From Spirochaetia bacterium (GTDB lineage Bacteria; Spirochaetota; Leptospiria; Leptospirales; Leptonemataceae), in assembly GCA_021413825.1 (NCBI GenBank), contig JAIOPQ010000105.1, positions 1-60,003 of the forward strand: a stretch of 60,003 nt of DNA, read 5' to 3'. Numbering within the stretch: the first letter of the stretch is position 1; every line of letters begins with the position of its first letter. Below, piece after piece: positions 18,501 to 26,358 of this stretch. The position numbers and the translations under genes are program-made. The notes beneath the pieces were generated by a model. The model saw only the letters and a list, made by a program, of their open reading frames with translations, did not search any database and was not told where the DNA came from.

Positions 18501-18701
18501 TTTGGCGAACGGGTTCGACTACGCGCTCCCCGATTTGTGCGCAACCTGATCAATCTCGCAGAGGTGCATCGCAGTTTGAGGAATCTGAATCGTGCACGCA
18601 AGCTGGTAGGAGAAGCTCTGCGGATTGAACCGGAAAATCCCCGAGCCATCAGGCTACGCGACGTTGTTACACGTGAGCTTGCCTTAAAGCCTGAGCTCTG
18701 A
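15585..18701 (+). CDS. Membrane-bound SpoIIE/PP2C-type serine phosphatase with HAMP and TPR domains
   Basis: Regulatory phosphatase of 1038 residues. An N-terminal block of about seven membrane segments (to about 255) is followed by one more segment and a large extracytoplasmic region (about 275-495). A last membrane segment (about 497-520) leads to a HAMP domain (GTLVRPLESLLAGVRLVNAGDLAVQVKV) and a coiled coil ending KERTAEL. The SpoIIE phosphatase domain has IGGDFCSAHSIE, NADAMGKSMQGAGGALVLG and DVLIVGSDGRDDLMMG, the Asp residues expected to bind metal. Several TPR-like helices fill the last 150 residues. It probably dephosphorylates an anti-sigma-factor antagonist in response to an envelope signal. 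The ATG at 15585 has GGAG about nine bases upstream. Its 3' end overlaps the convergent DUF3187 gene by 18 bases. Confidence 0.85.
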   Translation: MHNDFFLNFFAVSILIGALFYLLVSLFIFFGIPEKSKATKVLGLAFLFSGMLALAYVPAYSIYEPWIAYHRWFTVSAALLAHPYYGQMLYYYPTERYARTARIVLGIQLVVAAIVTSAFIYVSLSRPLVYTFAGHLWDIDIDTMSKVVAGAIVLNILHLMIAGVVHLIKRKGERGRLAAIYFSMLFAVMIPTFTNALSRDGLMTRDLHQTILVLMSIAGLFTALMVYLNTTTDKTTFMAKIIGVSLVTFMLLMVLNSFYSFQDKEDAYDSLRVEQTSRLSVERDYPVPDLEYLLTYEIDKGKFEFLRGNGGQISPSDLIGEFTNTSLYERIRAVQGNNWQEQVKSILKDAPAYALGYVKILENGMAGDSSPQGMLKRLDSMSQQIVYRSIKIKEIPDAHFREDVLKYADKLPAELSPFKEAILQVSRKEFANDSDFKKEVLQLFVPFRAHGIRHYRKNSNDTKHFTAFLHFDPASKKIYEAGYSYVEYRSFIHKVGLKLVMILFAGVLLIGVGFRFFFLGTLVRPLESLLAGVRLVNAGDLAVQVKVTIADEIGFLTESFNGMVSSIKTAREKLERYADELEEKVKERTAELSETLRTVQELKHQQDGDYFLTSLLIKPLTRNLTTSQNVHVEFLIEQKKKFEFRKWKEEIGGDFCSAHSIELHGKKYTVFVNADAMGKSMQGAGGALVLGAVFESLMERTRSMPVLKNQSPERWIKNAFQELQNVFESFDGSMLVSMVLGLVDDETGLLYYINVEHPWTVLYRAGKAEFMEKEHMFRKLGVSGVSGQIQVVTVQLEPDDVLIVGSDGRDDLMMGTQASGERIINEDEYLFLSVVEVSQGRLPQIRSHLIEHGSLTDDLSLIRISYRTTQEGKLDHDGRLEKLAEYHERAKQFASGKQFAEAVHVLDEALEMDSKSLKTIRMLVRILLDQKDFEAAFAHAEDYIYLKPLDTDMIYLAAYLCKKLKRPQDAVEFGERVRLRAPRFVRNLINLAEVHRSLRNLNRARKLVGEALRIEPENPRAIRLRDVVTRELALKPEL

Positions 18702-19904
18702 GCTGAAAACAAATCCAATATCGGGAGTAACGCCGTAGTGTACCATGTTTTCAATGAGCGCTATTGTATTCTCTGCTCTTCCCTGGCGCCATGCAAGACC
18801 CAGGGTCACCTGATGCCCGTCTTGTGACAGGTGCCCCATGCCAATGGTTGGACGAGAGAAATAGACGTACTCCGTGATTAGTTTTACGCTGGACACGATC
18901 ACTTCAAACCCCGCACGAAAGGCCCATTGTTTAGAGGGGAGGCGAACTGAATAAAAATGTCGAGTGGAAAAAGCTGTGTAAGACCAACCAGCACTGAAAC
19001 CTGGGCTTGCGGGTGACGCTTGTTTTTGTAGAGTCAAGAATGCTCCGCGGTCCAATCCCGGTGTGGAGAGGAATGTACCGGTATGTGCGGGCAGTTTGAA
19101 TTGAAATCCGCCAACGAGTGCAGTATTTCCAGGAAGATTGCCAAACAGAATTTTTTGCAGGTTTAGCTTTGGATCACCAGGGCCGCTACTTGAACCTCCG
19201 CTTACAGGAATCACCTCGCTGCTTGTCCTGATTCCAGGAAACAAATCGTAAATCTGATCTGAGGCAAGAAGGAATTCCAGGGCATTCCCTTCCAGAAAGG
19301 CGCGACTCCTCTGGTCTATAGCTTGCGGTACAGGTGATGTTCGAAGCGGAGAGGGCGGGTCGTTTGTCTTTCGCGGATACGTTCTGTAATCAAAATTGCG
19401 CGCAGTGTACTGGGTCAGATCGTCGCTTAACGCGTAAAGCCTACCGAGCGGTTCGTAGCTTACATTGAATGTATTTCGTTTATATTGATTTCGGTAGTTC
19501 TGTCCCACATTGACCATTTTATGAAATGTTTCAATAGAAGAATCAAGTGCACCCCCACCATGGGCAACCACAGGAACGGAAACTCCAACTTGTAATGTAT
19601 CGCTGATAGCCCAGCGCAGATTTGGCTCAAGCTGCACTTCTTCTCCATCGATCAAAAACTGACTTCGTTGATAGGACCACACATTCATCCAGCGCAGATT
19701 TATACGCAGATTAACTGAATCGGTTTTTTCAAATTCATCGCCCAGGGGCAGAAGGGGTGAGCGGATTGTCTGGAAATTTACGGCGTACGGATAATCTACG
19801 TAGGCACCAATTGGACAGGTCAGAAGTAGTGAACCGGCTAGAAGGGCGAGGAAACGTCGTATAGCCGGATGCAGGTATCCTGCTGAATTGTTTGCTCCGG
19901 GCAT
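18684..19904 (-). CDS. DUF3187 family outer-membrane beta-barrel-like protein
   Basis: Protein of 406 residues with a signal peptide (hydrophobic core FLALLAGSLLLTCPIGA). The segment VQLEPNLRWAISDTLQVGVSVPVVAHGGGALDSSIETFHKMV is the recognisable core of DUF3187 proteins, which share 'W.L.L.Y.....W.VG.E.PxVSHGGGxLDxxIdxFH'. The rest alternates polar and hydrophobic residues as in transmembrane beta strands (GNTALVGGFQFKLPAHTG, SAGWSYTAFSTRHFYSVRL), and the chain ends in an aromatic/hydrophobic strand (IGFVFSSELRL), as outer-membrane barrels often do. Function is unknown. It is upstream of nothing obvious on its strand and converges on the phosphatase gene with an 18-base coding overlap. Confidence 0.75.
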   Translation of the reverse strand: MPGANNSAGYLHPAIRRFLALLAGSLLLTCPIGAYVDYPYAVNFQTIRSPLLPLGDEFEKTDSVNLRINLRWMNVWSYQRSQFLIDGEEVQLEPNLRWAISDTLQVGVSVPVVAHGGGALDSSIETFHKMVNVGQNYRNQYKRNTFNVSYEPLGRLYALSDDLTQYTARNFDYRTYPRKTNDPPSPLRTSPVPQAIDQRSRAFLEGNALEFLLASDQIYDLFPGIRTSSEVIPVSGGSSSGPGDPKLNLQKILFGNLPGNTALVGGFQFKLPAHTGTFLSTPGLDRGAFLTLQKQASPASPGFSAGWSYTAFSTRHFYSVRLPSKQWAFRAGFEVIVSSVKLITEYVYFSRPTIGMGHLSQDGHQVTLGLAWRQGRAENTIALIENMVHYGVTPDIGFVFSSELRL

Positions 19905-19946
19905 TCCCGGAGATTACCGTTCAGTCAGAAACAGGCAAGAGAAAAT

Positions 19947-20762
19947 CTAGAGTTTGCGTTTAAAGAAATCGATTGCAATTGCAACCTCAGTGGCATTGAA
20001 GCCTGTTGTTGTGCGCACATGACCCATGGGTAATTCATAGTATTCAACGGGCACACCCTTAGCTTTCAGTTCTGCAGCTATCTGTTGTGATTGATGATTG
20101 GGCACAATCCAATCGTACGCACCATGCATGAGCAAGACTGGAGGATCGTCCGAAGTAACATAACTTACAGGCGAAGCCATTTTGTAAACCTGGGGTTTTG
20201 CACCCTTGCTTCCACCCAACAGATCGCTTACCATAGGATTCCCAATCAAATCCGTTAGATCTGCGGGTGCACCGGCGGTTGCAATTGCCTTAACGTTTGC
20301 GAATTCCTGGCGGTGTTCATTTCCAGAAAGTCCAAGCAAAAGCGCAAGATGTCCCCCGGCAGAATAGCCCAGCACGCCGATTGAATCTGGTCTAATATGA
20401 AACGTAGAAGCATGGCTGCGCATCCAGCGCAGAGCATCCCGGCAATCGTATATCTGAGCCGGAAAACGCGCAGCTGGCGATAGTCTGTAATTTGCGGCTA
20501 CAGCCACAATTCCCTGGCGAGCAAACTCCTCTCCCACGAGGCGCATTCTGGCCTTACTTCCCCGGCGCCAGCTACCACTGTGAAGCAGCAGGACAGCAGG
20601 AAATGGACCGGGACCGGACGGGAGGAAAACATCTGCCAAAAGCACAGTGTCCCCACGTTCTGCGTATACTAGATCTTGCAGCGCCTGAACAGGCTGCTTC
20701 TCCGGCACAGACATACAACTAATGACAAGCAGTAGAAGGGCAGTAACGCGGGTGATTTGCAT
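19947..20762 (-). CDS. Lipoprotein alpha/beta hydrolase (esterase/feruloyl-esterase-like)
   Basis: Hydrolase of 271 residues with an N-terminal lipobox-like LLLLVISC, so Cys16 is probably lipidated and the enzyme faces the periplasm or cell surface. The catalytic set is complete: nucleophile Ser134 in GYSAGG, Asp216 in MHGAYDWIVP and His247 in MGHVRTT. The oxyanion region is LLHSGSWRRGSK, similar to the HGGGW-type motif of the esterase/lipase group (BD-FAE, kynurenine formamidase-like). The substrate is not predictable beyond a small ester. The gene diverges from the AraC regulator, with about 60-85 bases between starts, so the two could share an operator region. It is followed by the DUF3187 gene on the same strand. 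Confidence 0.82.
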   Translation of the reverse strand: MQITRVTALLLLVISCMSVPEKQPVQALQDLVYAERGDTVLLADVFLPSGPGPFPAVLLLHSGSWRRGSKARMRLVGEEFARQGIVAVAANYRLSPAARFPAQIYDCRDALRWMRSHASTFHIRPDSIGVLGYSAGGHLALLLGLSGNEHRQEFANVKAIATAGAPADLTDLIGNPMVSDLLGGSKGAKPQVYKMASPVSYVTSDDPPVLLMHGAYDWIVPNHQSQQIAAELKAKGVPVEYYELPMGHVRTTTGFNATEVAIAIDFFKRKL

Positions 20763-20847
20763 GGCAATCTAATGAAGGTAAATCCAGGAAGACCGGCGAG
20801 CAAAGAGTGATGACGGCTCTGTGCGGATCGATTTAATAGTGTGGGTC

Positions 20848-21972
20848 ATGGAAACCTTCAAACACTTTCCGCACATTTTCTTCATGGCAATCTGGCATGC
20901 AGTGTTCTGCCTGGCCTTTCTCTTAACCAAGGAAAGGCGGGGCCTACACGACTTAATTGCAGGGATCTGGCTGCTCATAATCCTCTGGACTGCTGTGCGC
21001 CGTTGCATCATTATTGCTGGCCTCGCCGATGGCTGGATTTTTCGAATTGTGGGCATGCCAATGGCGCATGGTCCCTGTCTCTATCTCTATACCAGGATTC
21101 TTTCCCGGCCGGAATCCGCCCTTAGTTTGCGGGATTGGATTCATGCTATTCCATTCTTTCTGATCTCACTTATAACACTGTTTTCCAGCGCAGACTTTTC
21201 GCAGGCCATGGCAGATGTTACACACGCAAATGAGCCAAGATTCATTTTTGTCTTTCTGGGTGTCGCGGGAGGAATTTCTCTTGCAGGCTATTCTTTTGCC
21301 TCGCTTCGACTGATTCGATTGCACGGTCGTCGCATAACGGATTATTTTTCAAGAATTACATACTCGCGCTCACTTGTGTGGTTGAATGCGATCTGTGGTT
21401 TGTTTCTGGCATTCCTCATTGTGTTTACAACTATGCAGGCTATCTCAACCGGCCCAGGAGCACCAACCTGGGTTGCAAATGCAGCGCTCATGGGCTATAT
21501 GCTGTTGATTAGTTTCTTTTGTTTGCGTCAGGTTCCCGTATTTCCCGTTTCAAGGGTGCCTGCAATTGCCTCGACTGCGGAAACAGAAACACGTCCAAAA
21601 TACGAACGATCGTCCTTAAGTGCGGACCGCATGCGGGAACTGGCTGGTATCCTTATCCGTCATATGGATGAAAGCAAACCATATCTGAACGATGATTTGA
21701 GTCTTGCAACCCTTGCAGAAAGCCTGGGCTTGACGCCGTCCCATGTAAGCCAGGTTTTAAATGTGGAAATGGGTAAGAGTTTTTATGGATTTGTAAACGA
21801 ATACAGAGTTGCAGAAGTGCAACGTAGGCTTCAGGATGAACGTTATGCGGAATATCCTGTGATGCGAATTGCCCTTGAGTCTGGCTTTAGCTCCAAGTCC
21901 ACGTTCCATTCGCTATTCCGGAAAATCACAGGCAAAAGCCCGGGTGAACTTCGTTCCACGATCGCGCCTTAG
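20848..21972 (+). CDS. Membrane-anchored AraC-family transcriptional regulator
   Basis: Protein of about 374 residues with an N-terminal membrane block of seven or so hydrophobic segments (FMAIWHAVFCLAFLL, LIAGIWLLIILW, WIHAIPFFLISLITLF and others to about residue 230). A soluble linker leads to a C-terminal AraC domain of about 100 residues. The first helix-turn-helix is LSLATLAESLGLTPSHVSQVLN; the second is VMRIALESGFSSKSTFHSLFRKITGKSP, a near-perfect AraC signature. This one-component, membrane-tethered layout is common in Leptospira and Bacteroidetes. The ATG at 20848 is used; an in-frame GTG at 20821 would add nine residues. It diverges from the esterase lipoprotein and converges with another hydrolase lipoprotein, either of which may be its target. 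Confidence 0.85.
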   Translation: METFKHFPHIFFMAIWHAVFCLAFLLTKERRGLHDLIAGIWLLIILWTAVRRCIIIAGLADGWIFRIVGMPMAHGPCLYLYTRILSRPESALSLRDWIHAIPFFLISLITLFSSADFSQAMADVTHANEPRFIFVFLGVAGGISLAGYSFASLRLIRLHGRRITDYFSRITYSRSLVWLNAICGLFLAFLIVFTTMQAISTGPGAPTWVANAALMGYMLLISFFCLRQVPVFPVSRVPAIASTAETETRPKYERSSLSADRMRELAGILIRHMDESKPYLNDDLSLATLAESLGLTPSHVSQVLNVEMGKSFYGFVNEYRVAEVQRRLQDERYAEYPVMRIALESGFSSKSTFHSLFRKITGKSPGELRSTIAP

Positions 21973-21993
21973 CCAGGTAGGCGCGGGCCTGCT

Positions 21994-22896
21994 TCAGTTT
22001 TGTAAAAATTTCAAGAAGTGCTGTGAAGTTTCTTCCGGTCGTTCTATCATGGGTCCGTGGCCGCAGGCCTTCATTATCACAGTTTTTGCATTCTTAATCT
22101 TAGCCTGGAACACGCTTGCAGCGGACGGATCGATGACTCGATCTGTATCACCCCAGATTATTAGCGTGCGCGCCTGAATCAGGCTCAGCCGTGATTCAAT
22201 TCGCCCTTTCTCTCCACGGATATCCTCAAATATCTTTTCGTTGAATGGACGATTGCGAACGGCCTTCTCAGCAAAATGTCCTTTGATTATTCCGGGGAGA
22301 TAGGGAGGCTTGACTGTTGTAAAGGCCATCATCCGATCAAAGTCTTCCACGGTATTTACAAGGAGCGGATTGTTTCCTTTTGCAACTTCAAGTTCCATCT
22401 CACTCTTTGTTGGACTCTTGACGCCGGCAGCGTCGATTAACGTTAGAGTGAGGATTTCATCAGGATATGCACTTGCGTAATAAGCAGAAATTGCCCCACC
22501 CATGGAACTTCCAACCAGATGGTATTTTTTTACTTTGAAATTTTGCATGAAATCGTGGAGGCGCGTGGCCTGGGAAATGATTGAGTAATTCTCTTCAGGT
22601 AGTTTATCGTTTAGACCATGGCCCGGTAGGTCAGGGGCTATTACATGGTATTTATCCGTAAGATAGGCTGACATGCGAGTCCAATGATCCTTTTCGCCGG
22701 CAAACCCGTGAACCATCAAAATCGTTTCTCCGTTGCCGCCCTCAGTATATACAAAATGAAATTTACCGACTGGAACCATCTTCTCTTCGAGATCAGCTCG
22801 CCCGCGTTCAAATCCGATTGCGCGATTCAGTAACCAGGTGGCACAGTTGCTGGTGAAGAGTATGAGTAGAATGGGAACAATCTGAAGTTTACGCAT
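21994..22896 (-). CDS. Lipoprotein alpha/beta-fold hydrolase
   Basis: Hydrolase of 300 residues with the lipobox-like LLILFTSNC, Cys18 being the likely lipid anchor. Core elements of the alpha/beta hydrolase fold are clear: ETILMVHGFAGEKDHW with the oxyanion HG, VIAPDLPGHG, nucleophile Ser131 in VGSSMGG, acid in IIWGDTDRVIDP and His in ACGHGPMIERPEE. This layout resembles the meta-cleavage-product hydrolase and monoacylglycerol lipase group. With a lipid anchor it probably acts on lipids or esters outside the cytoplasm, which is an inference. It ends 21 bases from the convergent AraC gene. Confidence 0.85.
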   Translation of the reverse strand: MRKLQIVPILLILFTSNCATWLLNRAIGFERGRADLEEKMVPVGKFHFVYTEGGNGETILMVHGFAGEKDHWTRMSAYLTDKYHVIAPDLPGHGLNDKLPEENYSIISQATRLHDFMQNFKVKKYHLVGSSMGGAISAYYASAYPDEILTLTLIDAAGVKSPTKSEMELEVAKGNNPLLVNTVEDFDRMMAFTTVKPPYLPGIIKGHFAEKAVRNRPFNEKIFEDIRGEKGRIESRLSLIQARTLIIWGDTDRVIDPSAASVFQAKIKNAKTVIMKACGHGPMIERPEETSQHFLKFLQN

Positions 22897-22966
22897 ATGT
22901 CAGAGTTTGCGGTAACGAAAATTCTGGCGATTCTTACCCGAATATTTCGGGCCGTGCGTCTGCTAC

Positions 22967-24295
22967 TTACAACTGACTTGCTACAACCGTAGTTAGCATT
23001 CCGCCGCGCGGACGCAGCGTAATCTGCGGTTGGGGAATTGCATCCGTCAGGGGTTCAAAGCTGAACTGGCGAGAAATCTCCGCGAGCAACAGAGTTCCTT
23101 CCATCCACGCGAACTGATCTCCAATGCATGTTCGCGGACCACCGCCAAAGGGAAAGTATGCAAACTTTGGACGATCACTTTCGCTCTCCCAGCGCTCGGG
23201 TTGGAATGCAAGTGGATCGGTAAACCATTTTGCATCACGATGAACTACGAACTGACTCATTAAGATCACTGAACCGGCAGGAATCGAATGTCCCGCCAGG
23301 TTAAAATCTGCAAGGGCTTCACGTCCGACGATCCAGGCTGGTGGATACAATCGTAACGCTTCAGCAAATACGTTTTTGCAATACGGAAAGTTCTGAGCTT
23401 GCTCTGGCGGGATTGGCTGGTCCATTGAAAGAGAGGAGGTTTGAGTGCGGACTTCCTTCCGCATCAACGCAGCCTTGTCTGGATTCTTAGCAAGCAAATA
23501 GAACGCCCAGGTAAGCGCGTTTGCAGTTGTTTCATGACCTGCTAGAAATAGAGTGAGTGCTTCATGTCTAATTTGCTCATGCGACATGGCGGACGCGTCT
23601 TCCTCATCCCTGGCCTCAAGCAGCATCGAAAGTAAATCGCCATGATCGTGTCCGCGATGCTCTTCAATAATGCGATCTATAATTCCGAACAATTGCTTGC
23701 GCGCCCGATTGAATTTCAGAGTGCCGGGAGTTGGGATTTTTCTCAGGATCTGCGCGAATGGATTTGTAACACGCTGAAACATGGAGAGTGCGGCGTGCAA
23801 AGCCTCTCCAACGTTCTTAGCATCTCCAGTCACATCAGCGTCGAATAACGTTCTAGCGACGATTGCGAGGGTGAGCTCCATCATTGCAGCATGCAGATCA
23901 ATCTGTTCGCCCGCGTGCAGCGCTCCTCGGAACTTAGCGCCTTCCTGGCCCATCAATCTGGCGTAATCAAAAATCTTCTTACGGTGAAATGCCGGTGCGA
24001 TCATCCGGCGGTGTTTTAGGTGAGTGTCGCCTTCAGCCGTCAAAAGTCCATTGCCCAAAAGATCGCGTGCCAGTTGCAGTGCTCGGCTCTTCTTGAAATT
24101 CTTTGCCTGGGTTACAAGAACTTCGTGAATCAATTCCGGTTCGGATACAAGGTATACGTCTCTTCTGAACAATTGTATATGAACGAGCGTTCCGTACGCT
24201 GCGCGGTATTTTTGGATGAAAGCAATCGGATCTCTTCTAAATTCAGGAAGATGACCCAGAATAAATGTTCTTCCCGGGGCTATTGCAAGCGTCAT
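22967..24295 (-). CDS. Cytochrome P450
   Basis: Haem monooxygenase of 442 residues without an N-terminal membrane anchor. The oxygen-binding I helix is [14 protein letters not shown], the ExxR motif is [10 protein letters not shown] and the haem-ligand loop is [12 protein letters not shown] with Cys390. The WxxxR-like C helix contains [13 protein letters not shown]. The RHxxA-x-FHRKK and 'PxRW...[10 protein letters not shown]' pattern resembles the CYP110/CYP102-like and eukaryote-like bacterial P450s that oxidise fatty acids or terpenoids. The substrate is not determined by the sequence. The start overlaps the stop of the upstream GGDEF gene by four bases (ATGA), so it is the last gene of the operon mtnP - membrane protein - GGDEF regulator - P450. 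No ferredoxin or reductase is nearby. Confidence 0.93.
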   Translation of the reverse strand: MTLAIAPGRTFILGHLPEFRRDPIAFIQKYRAAYGTLVHIQLFRRDVYLVSEPELIHEVLVTQAKNFKKSRALQLARDLLGNGLLTAEGDTHLKHRRMIAPAFHRKKIFDYARLMGQEGAKFRGALHAGEQIDLHAAMMELTLAIVARTLFDADVTGDAKNVGEALHAALSMFQRVTNPFAQILRKIPTPGTLKFNRARKQLFGIIDRIIEEHRGHDHGDLLSMLLEARDEEDASAMSHEQIRHEALTLFLAGHETTANALTWAFYLLAKNPDKAALMRKEVRTQTSSLSMDQPIPPEQAQNFPYCKNVFAEALRLYPPAWIVGREALADFNLAGHSIPAGSVILMSQFVVHRDAKWFTDPLAFQPERWESESDRPKFAYFPFGGGPRTCIGDQFAWMEGTLLLAEISRQFSFEPLTDAIPQPQITLRPRGGMLTTVVASQL

Positions 24296-25602
24296 GTTTT
24301 CTTCCTGACAATTCTAGCTACGCAGTTGCCGCCGGAACGTTTAGCTGCATACAATGCTCGATCGGCCGCGTCATTCATTTCTCTGGCATCCTCAAAGTCT
24401 GGGAAACTCACAACTCCGCTTGAGAAAGTGGTAAAAAAATCACCCTTGTCTGAATGGTGACGAATCTGTGAAAAAGCGCGCCTGATGCGATCCATTGCCT
24501 TTACCGCAGACTCAAGATCCAGTCCTTCCAGAATGACTGCGAATTCTTCACCGCCGTATCTCCCCGCTGAATCGATCTTGCGGATACGTTGCCGGATTGT
24601 ACGCGCAAGCGACTGGATCACCTGGTCTCCAACTGGATGACCATACTCGTCATTTACCCGCTTGAACTTATCAATGTCTATCATCGCAAATGAAAACTGC
24701 TGATCCTTACGTTTGCCACGAATGGTTGCATCTGTGAGGCGTTCGCGTACGGCCGTGTGATTTAAGAGGCCGGTCAGGCTGTCTCGCACAAGAAGGGAAC
24801 GCAAGATCCGTGAACGATCAATTCGCGCAGAAACGGAAGAAACCAGACGATCGGCTGTAACCGGTAATGGAAGAAAATCATCTCCCCCTTTATTCAGCGC
24901 AGGAAGTATCTTCTCCATCTGCGTTTCTCCGGTAATATAGACGATTGGAATGCTTTGATTTGCTTCTTCCTGTCTTACGATTGCTGCCACCTCCATTCCC
25001 AGGCATTCCGGATAGTAAAGATTCATTAGCATTAAATCCGGGCGAAAATCCTGGAGCGAAAATGACAATTGGAGTGGATCGTTTAGGATCTCGGTTTGCA
25101 TTCCCGCCGACGTGAGAATATCAGAATACATCTTTGCTGCGTCTGAATCTGTTTCTACAATGAGGATACGGTGGACTTCATTTTCGCGCTTGTGAACAAC
25201 GTTATCTACAGCGCGAATGAGTGCACCGCCATCGAATGGTTTTTGAAAGTAGGCATTTCCACCAAAGCGCACGGCGCGGAGGCGTGTTTCAATATCACCG
25301 CGGTCAGATAGAAAAATAATTGGCACTGCCTGATCGTTTAGCATCTGAATTTCAGCAAGAACCATGGCCATGTCACCCTCAGGCTGAGATAGATCTACCA
25401 CTAAGGCGGCGGGAAGGCGTGTTTTGCATTCTGCAAGTGCCAGTTCAATTTGCTCAAATGCAAGCACGCGGTAACCGCTGTAATGAATCTGGGTGGACAG
25501 ATCTTGCCTGAGTGATGGATCACTTTCAATTAAGAAGATTAGAGGTGTAGAATCGTCACCGTTTGTTTGCAGGCGATCCGTGTACGCGACTCTTGGTTCC
25601 AT
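24292..25602 (-). CDS. Double-receiver diguanylate cyclase with an inactive second receiver
   Basis: Cytoplasmic signalling protein of 436 residues. Receiver 1 (about 20-135) keeps the acceptor Asp70 in ALVVDLSQPE and the Lys of YFQKPF. Receiver 2 (about 145-265) has Asn194 where the Asp should be (LMLMNLYYPE) and Leu in place of the conserved Lys (DDFLPLPVTA), so it cannot be phosphorylated in the usual way. The GGDEF domain (about 270-430) has an intact active site GGEEF (350-354) and, five residues before it, the inhibitory I-site RKID. It should make cyclic di-GMP with product inhibition. The ATG at 25602 is preferred to the in-frame TTG at 25608, which would overlap the upstream gene. 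Confidence 0.9.
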   Translation of the reverse strand: MEPRVAYTDRLQTNGDDSTPLIFLIESDPSLRQDLSTQIHYSGYRVLAFEQIELALAECKTRLPAALVVDLSQPEGDMAMVLAEIQMLNDQAVPIIFLSDRGDIETRLRAVRFGGNAYFQKPFDGGALIRAVDNVVHKRENEVHRILIVETDSDAAKMYSDILTSAGMQTEILNDPLQLSFSLQDFRPDLMLMNLYYPECLGMEVAAIVRQEEANQSIPIVYITGETQMEKILPALNKGGDDFLPLPVTADRLVSSVSARIDRSRILRSLLVRDSLTGLLNHTAVRERLTDATIRGKRKDQQFSFAMIDIDKFKRVNDEYGHPVGDQVIQSLARTIRQRIRKIDSAGRYGGEEFAVILEGLDLESAVKAMDRIRRAFSQIRHHSDKGDFFTTFSSGVVSFPDFEDAREMNDAADRALYAAKRSGGNCVARIVRKKT

Positions 25603-25604
25603 AA

Positions 25605-26354
25605 TCAATACCTGAACGTTATGCGAGCTTCCATCTGGTTGCTGCGGAAAGCTGCAGGCGGTAGCGTCCTGGATTCGAGCTTATTGTACTCTAGATAGTC
25701 ATAGTAACCAATTCCAGTCGAAAGGCCGGCGCCAAGGGCTAGAACTCCCAGTGTCTGTCCGCGACTAAAGGGTGACCCGCCTGATCCAAGTTTGAATATT
25801 CCGTACGATGCAGCCATGGTGATTGGAAGGGAAATAAAGAATACGATTTGAAATCTGCGGGCAGTAGATTCGTGTTCGTGCCTGTCCGGACCTGCATAGG
25901 GGAAGTGCTCAAGACCAAATTGTTGCAAGTAACCTTCTTCTCGACGTTTACGTTCAATCCCTCCTGGCGGCAGATCATCATACATCGCTTCTTCGTAGCG
26001 AGTTGCTTTTTTTGAATTTTGCTGTTGCCTGGATTCCATCCACTTCTGTGCGTCCATATCACCAGAAAATAGGAAGAGTGCCCCTGGATTTGTTGGTTCT
26101 TTGAGACCTGGGACGGTTACGGGCGGACGATAGCGAGGATCACGGGGACTTGGACGTTTCTCCTGTAGATTGGGTGCGGTGTTTATTCCCGGGAGAATTG
26201 AATTCTGCGTTGTGCCGGGTTGAGTCGTGGAATTATCTTTTGTTGAATCTGTAGACGATTTTGAATTTGAGTCGGCTTGATCTGTAGTTTGTGCCAGGGC
26301 AGTTGCGCTTATCAGGATTGCAGCCCAGGCCAGGCTGCGCATCTGAGGTTTCAT
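25605..26354 (-). CDS. Secreted/membrane protein of unknown function, Ser/Thr-rich N-terminus
   Basis: I do not recognise a family. The 249 residues begin with a signal peptide (SLAWAAILISATALAQ). A low-complexity stretch rich in Ser, Thr, Asp and Gln covers about 22-55, then a Pro-rich segment. A charged central region (about 100-155) contains GGIERKRREEGYLQQFGLEHFPYAG. Two hydrophobic stretches follow (FQIVFFISLPITMAASYGIF and LGVLALGAGLSTGIGYYDY), and the chain ends MEARITFRY. It could be anchored by the two C-terminal segments. The gene starts four bases after the mtnP stop and ends two bases before the GGDEF start, so it is an internal operon member. Its link to those enzymes is unknown. 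Confidence 0.6.
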   Translation of the reverse strand: MKPQMRSLAWAAILISATALAQTTDQADSNSKSSTDSTKDNSTTQPGTTQNSILPGINTAPNLQEKRPSPRDPRYRPPVTVPGLKEPTNPGALFLFSGDMDAQKWMESRQQQNSKKATRYEEAMYDDLPPGGIERKRREEGYLQQFGLEHFPYAGPDRHEHESTARRFQIVFFISLPITMAASYGIFKLGSGGSPFSRGQTLGVLALGAGLSTGIGYYDYLEYNKLESRTLPPAAFRSNQMEARITFRY

Positions 26355-26358
26355 AATT

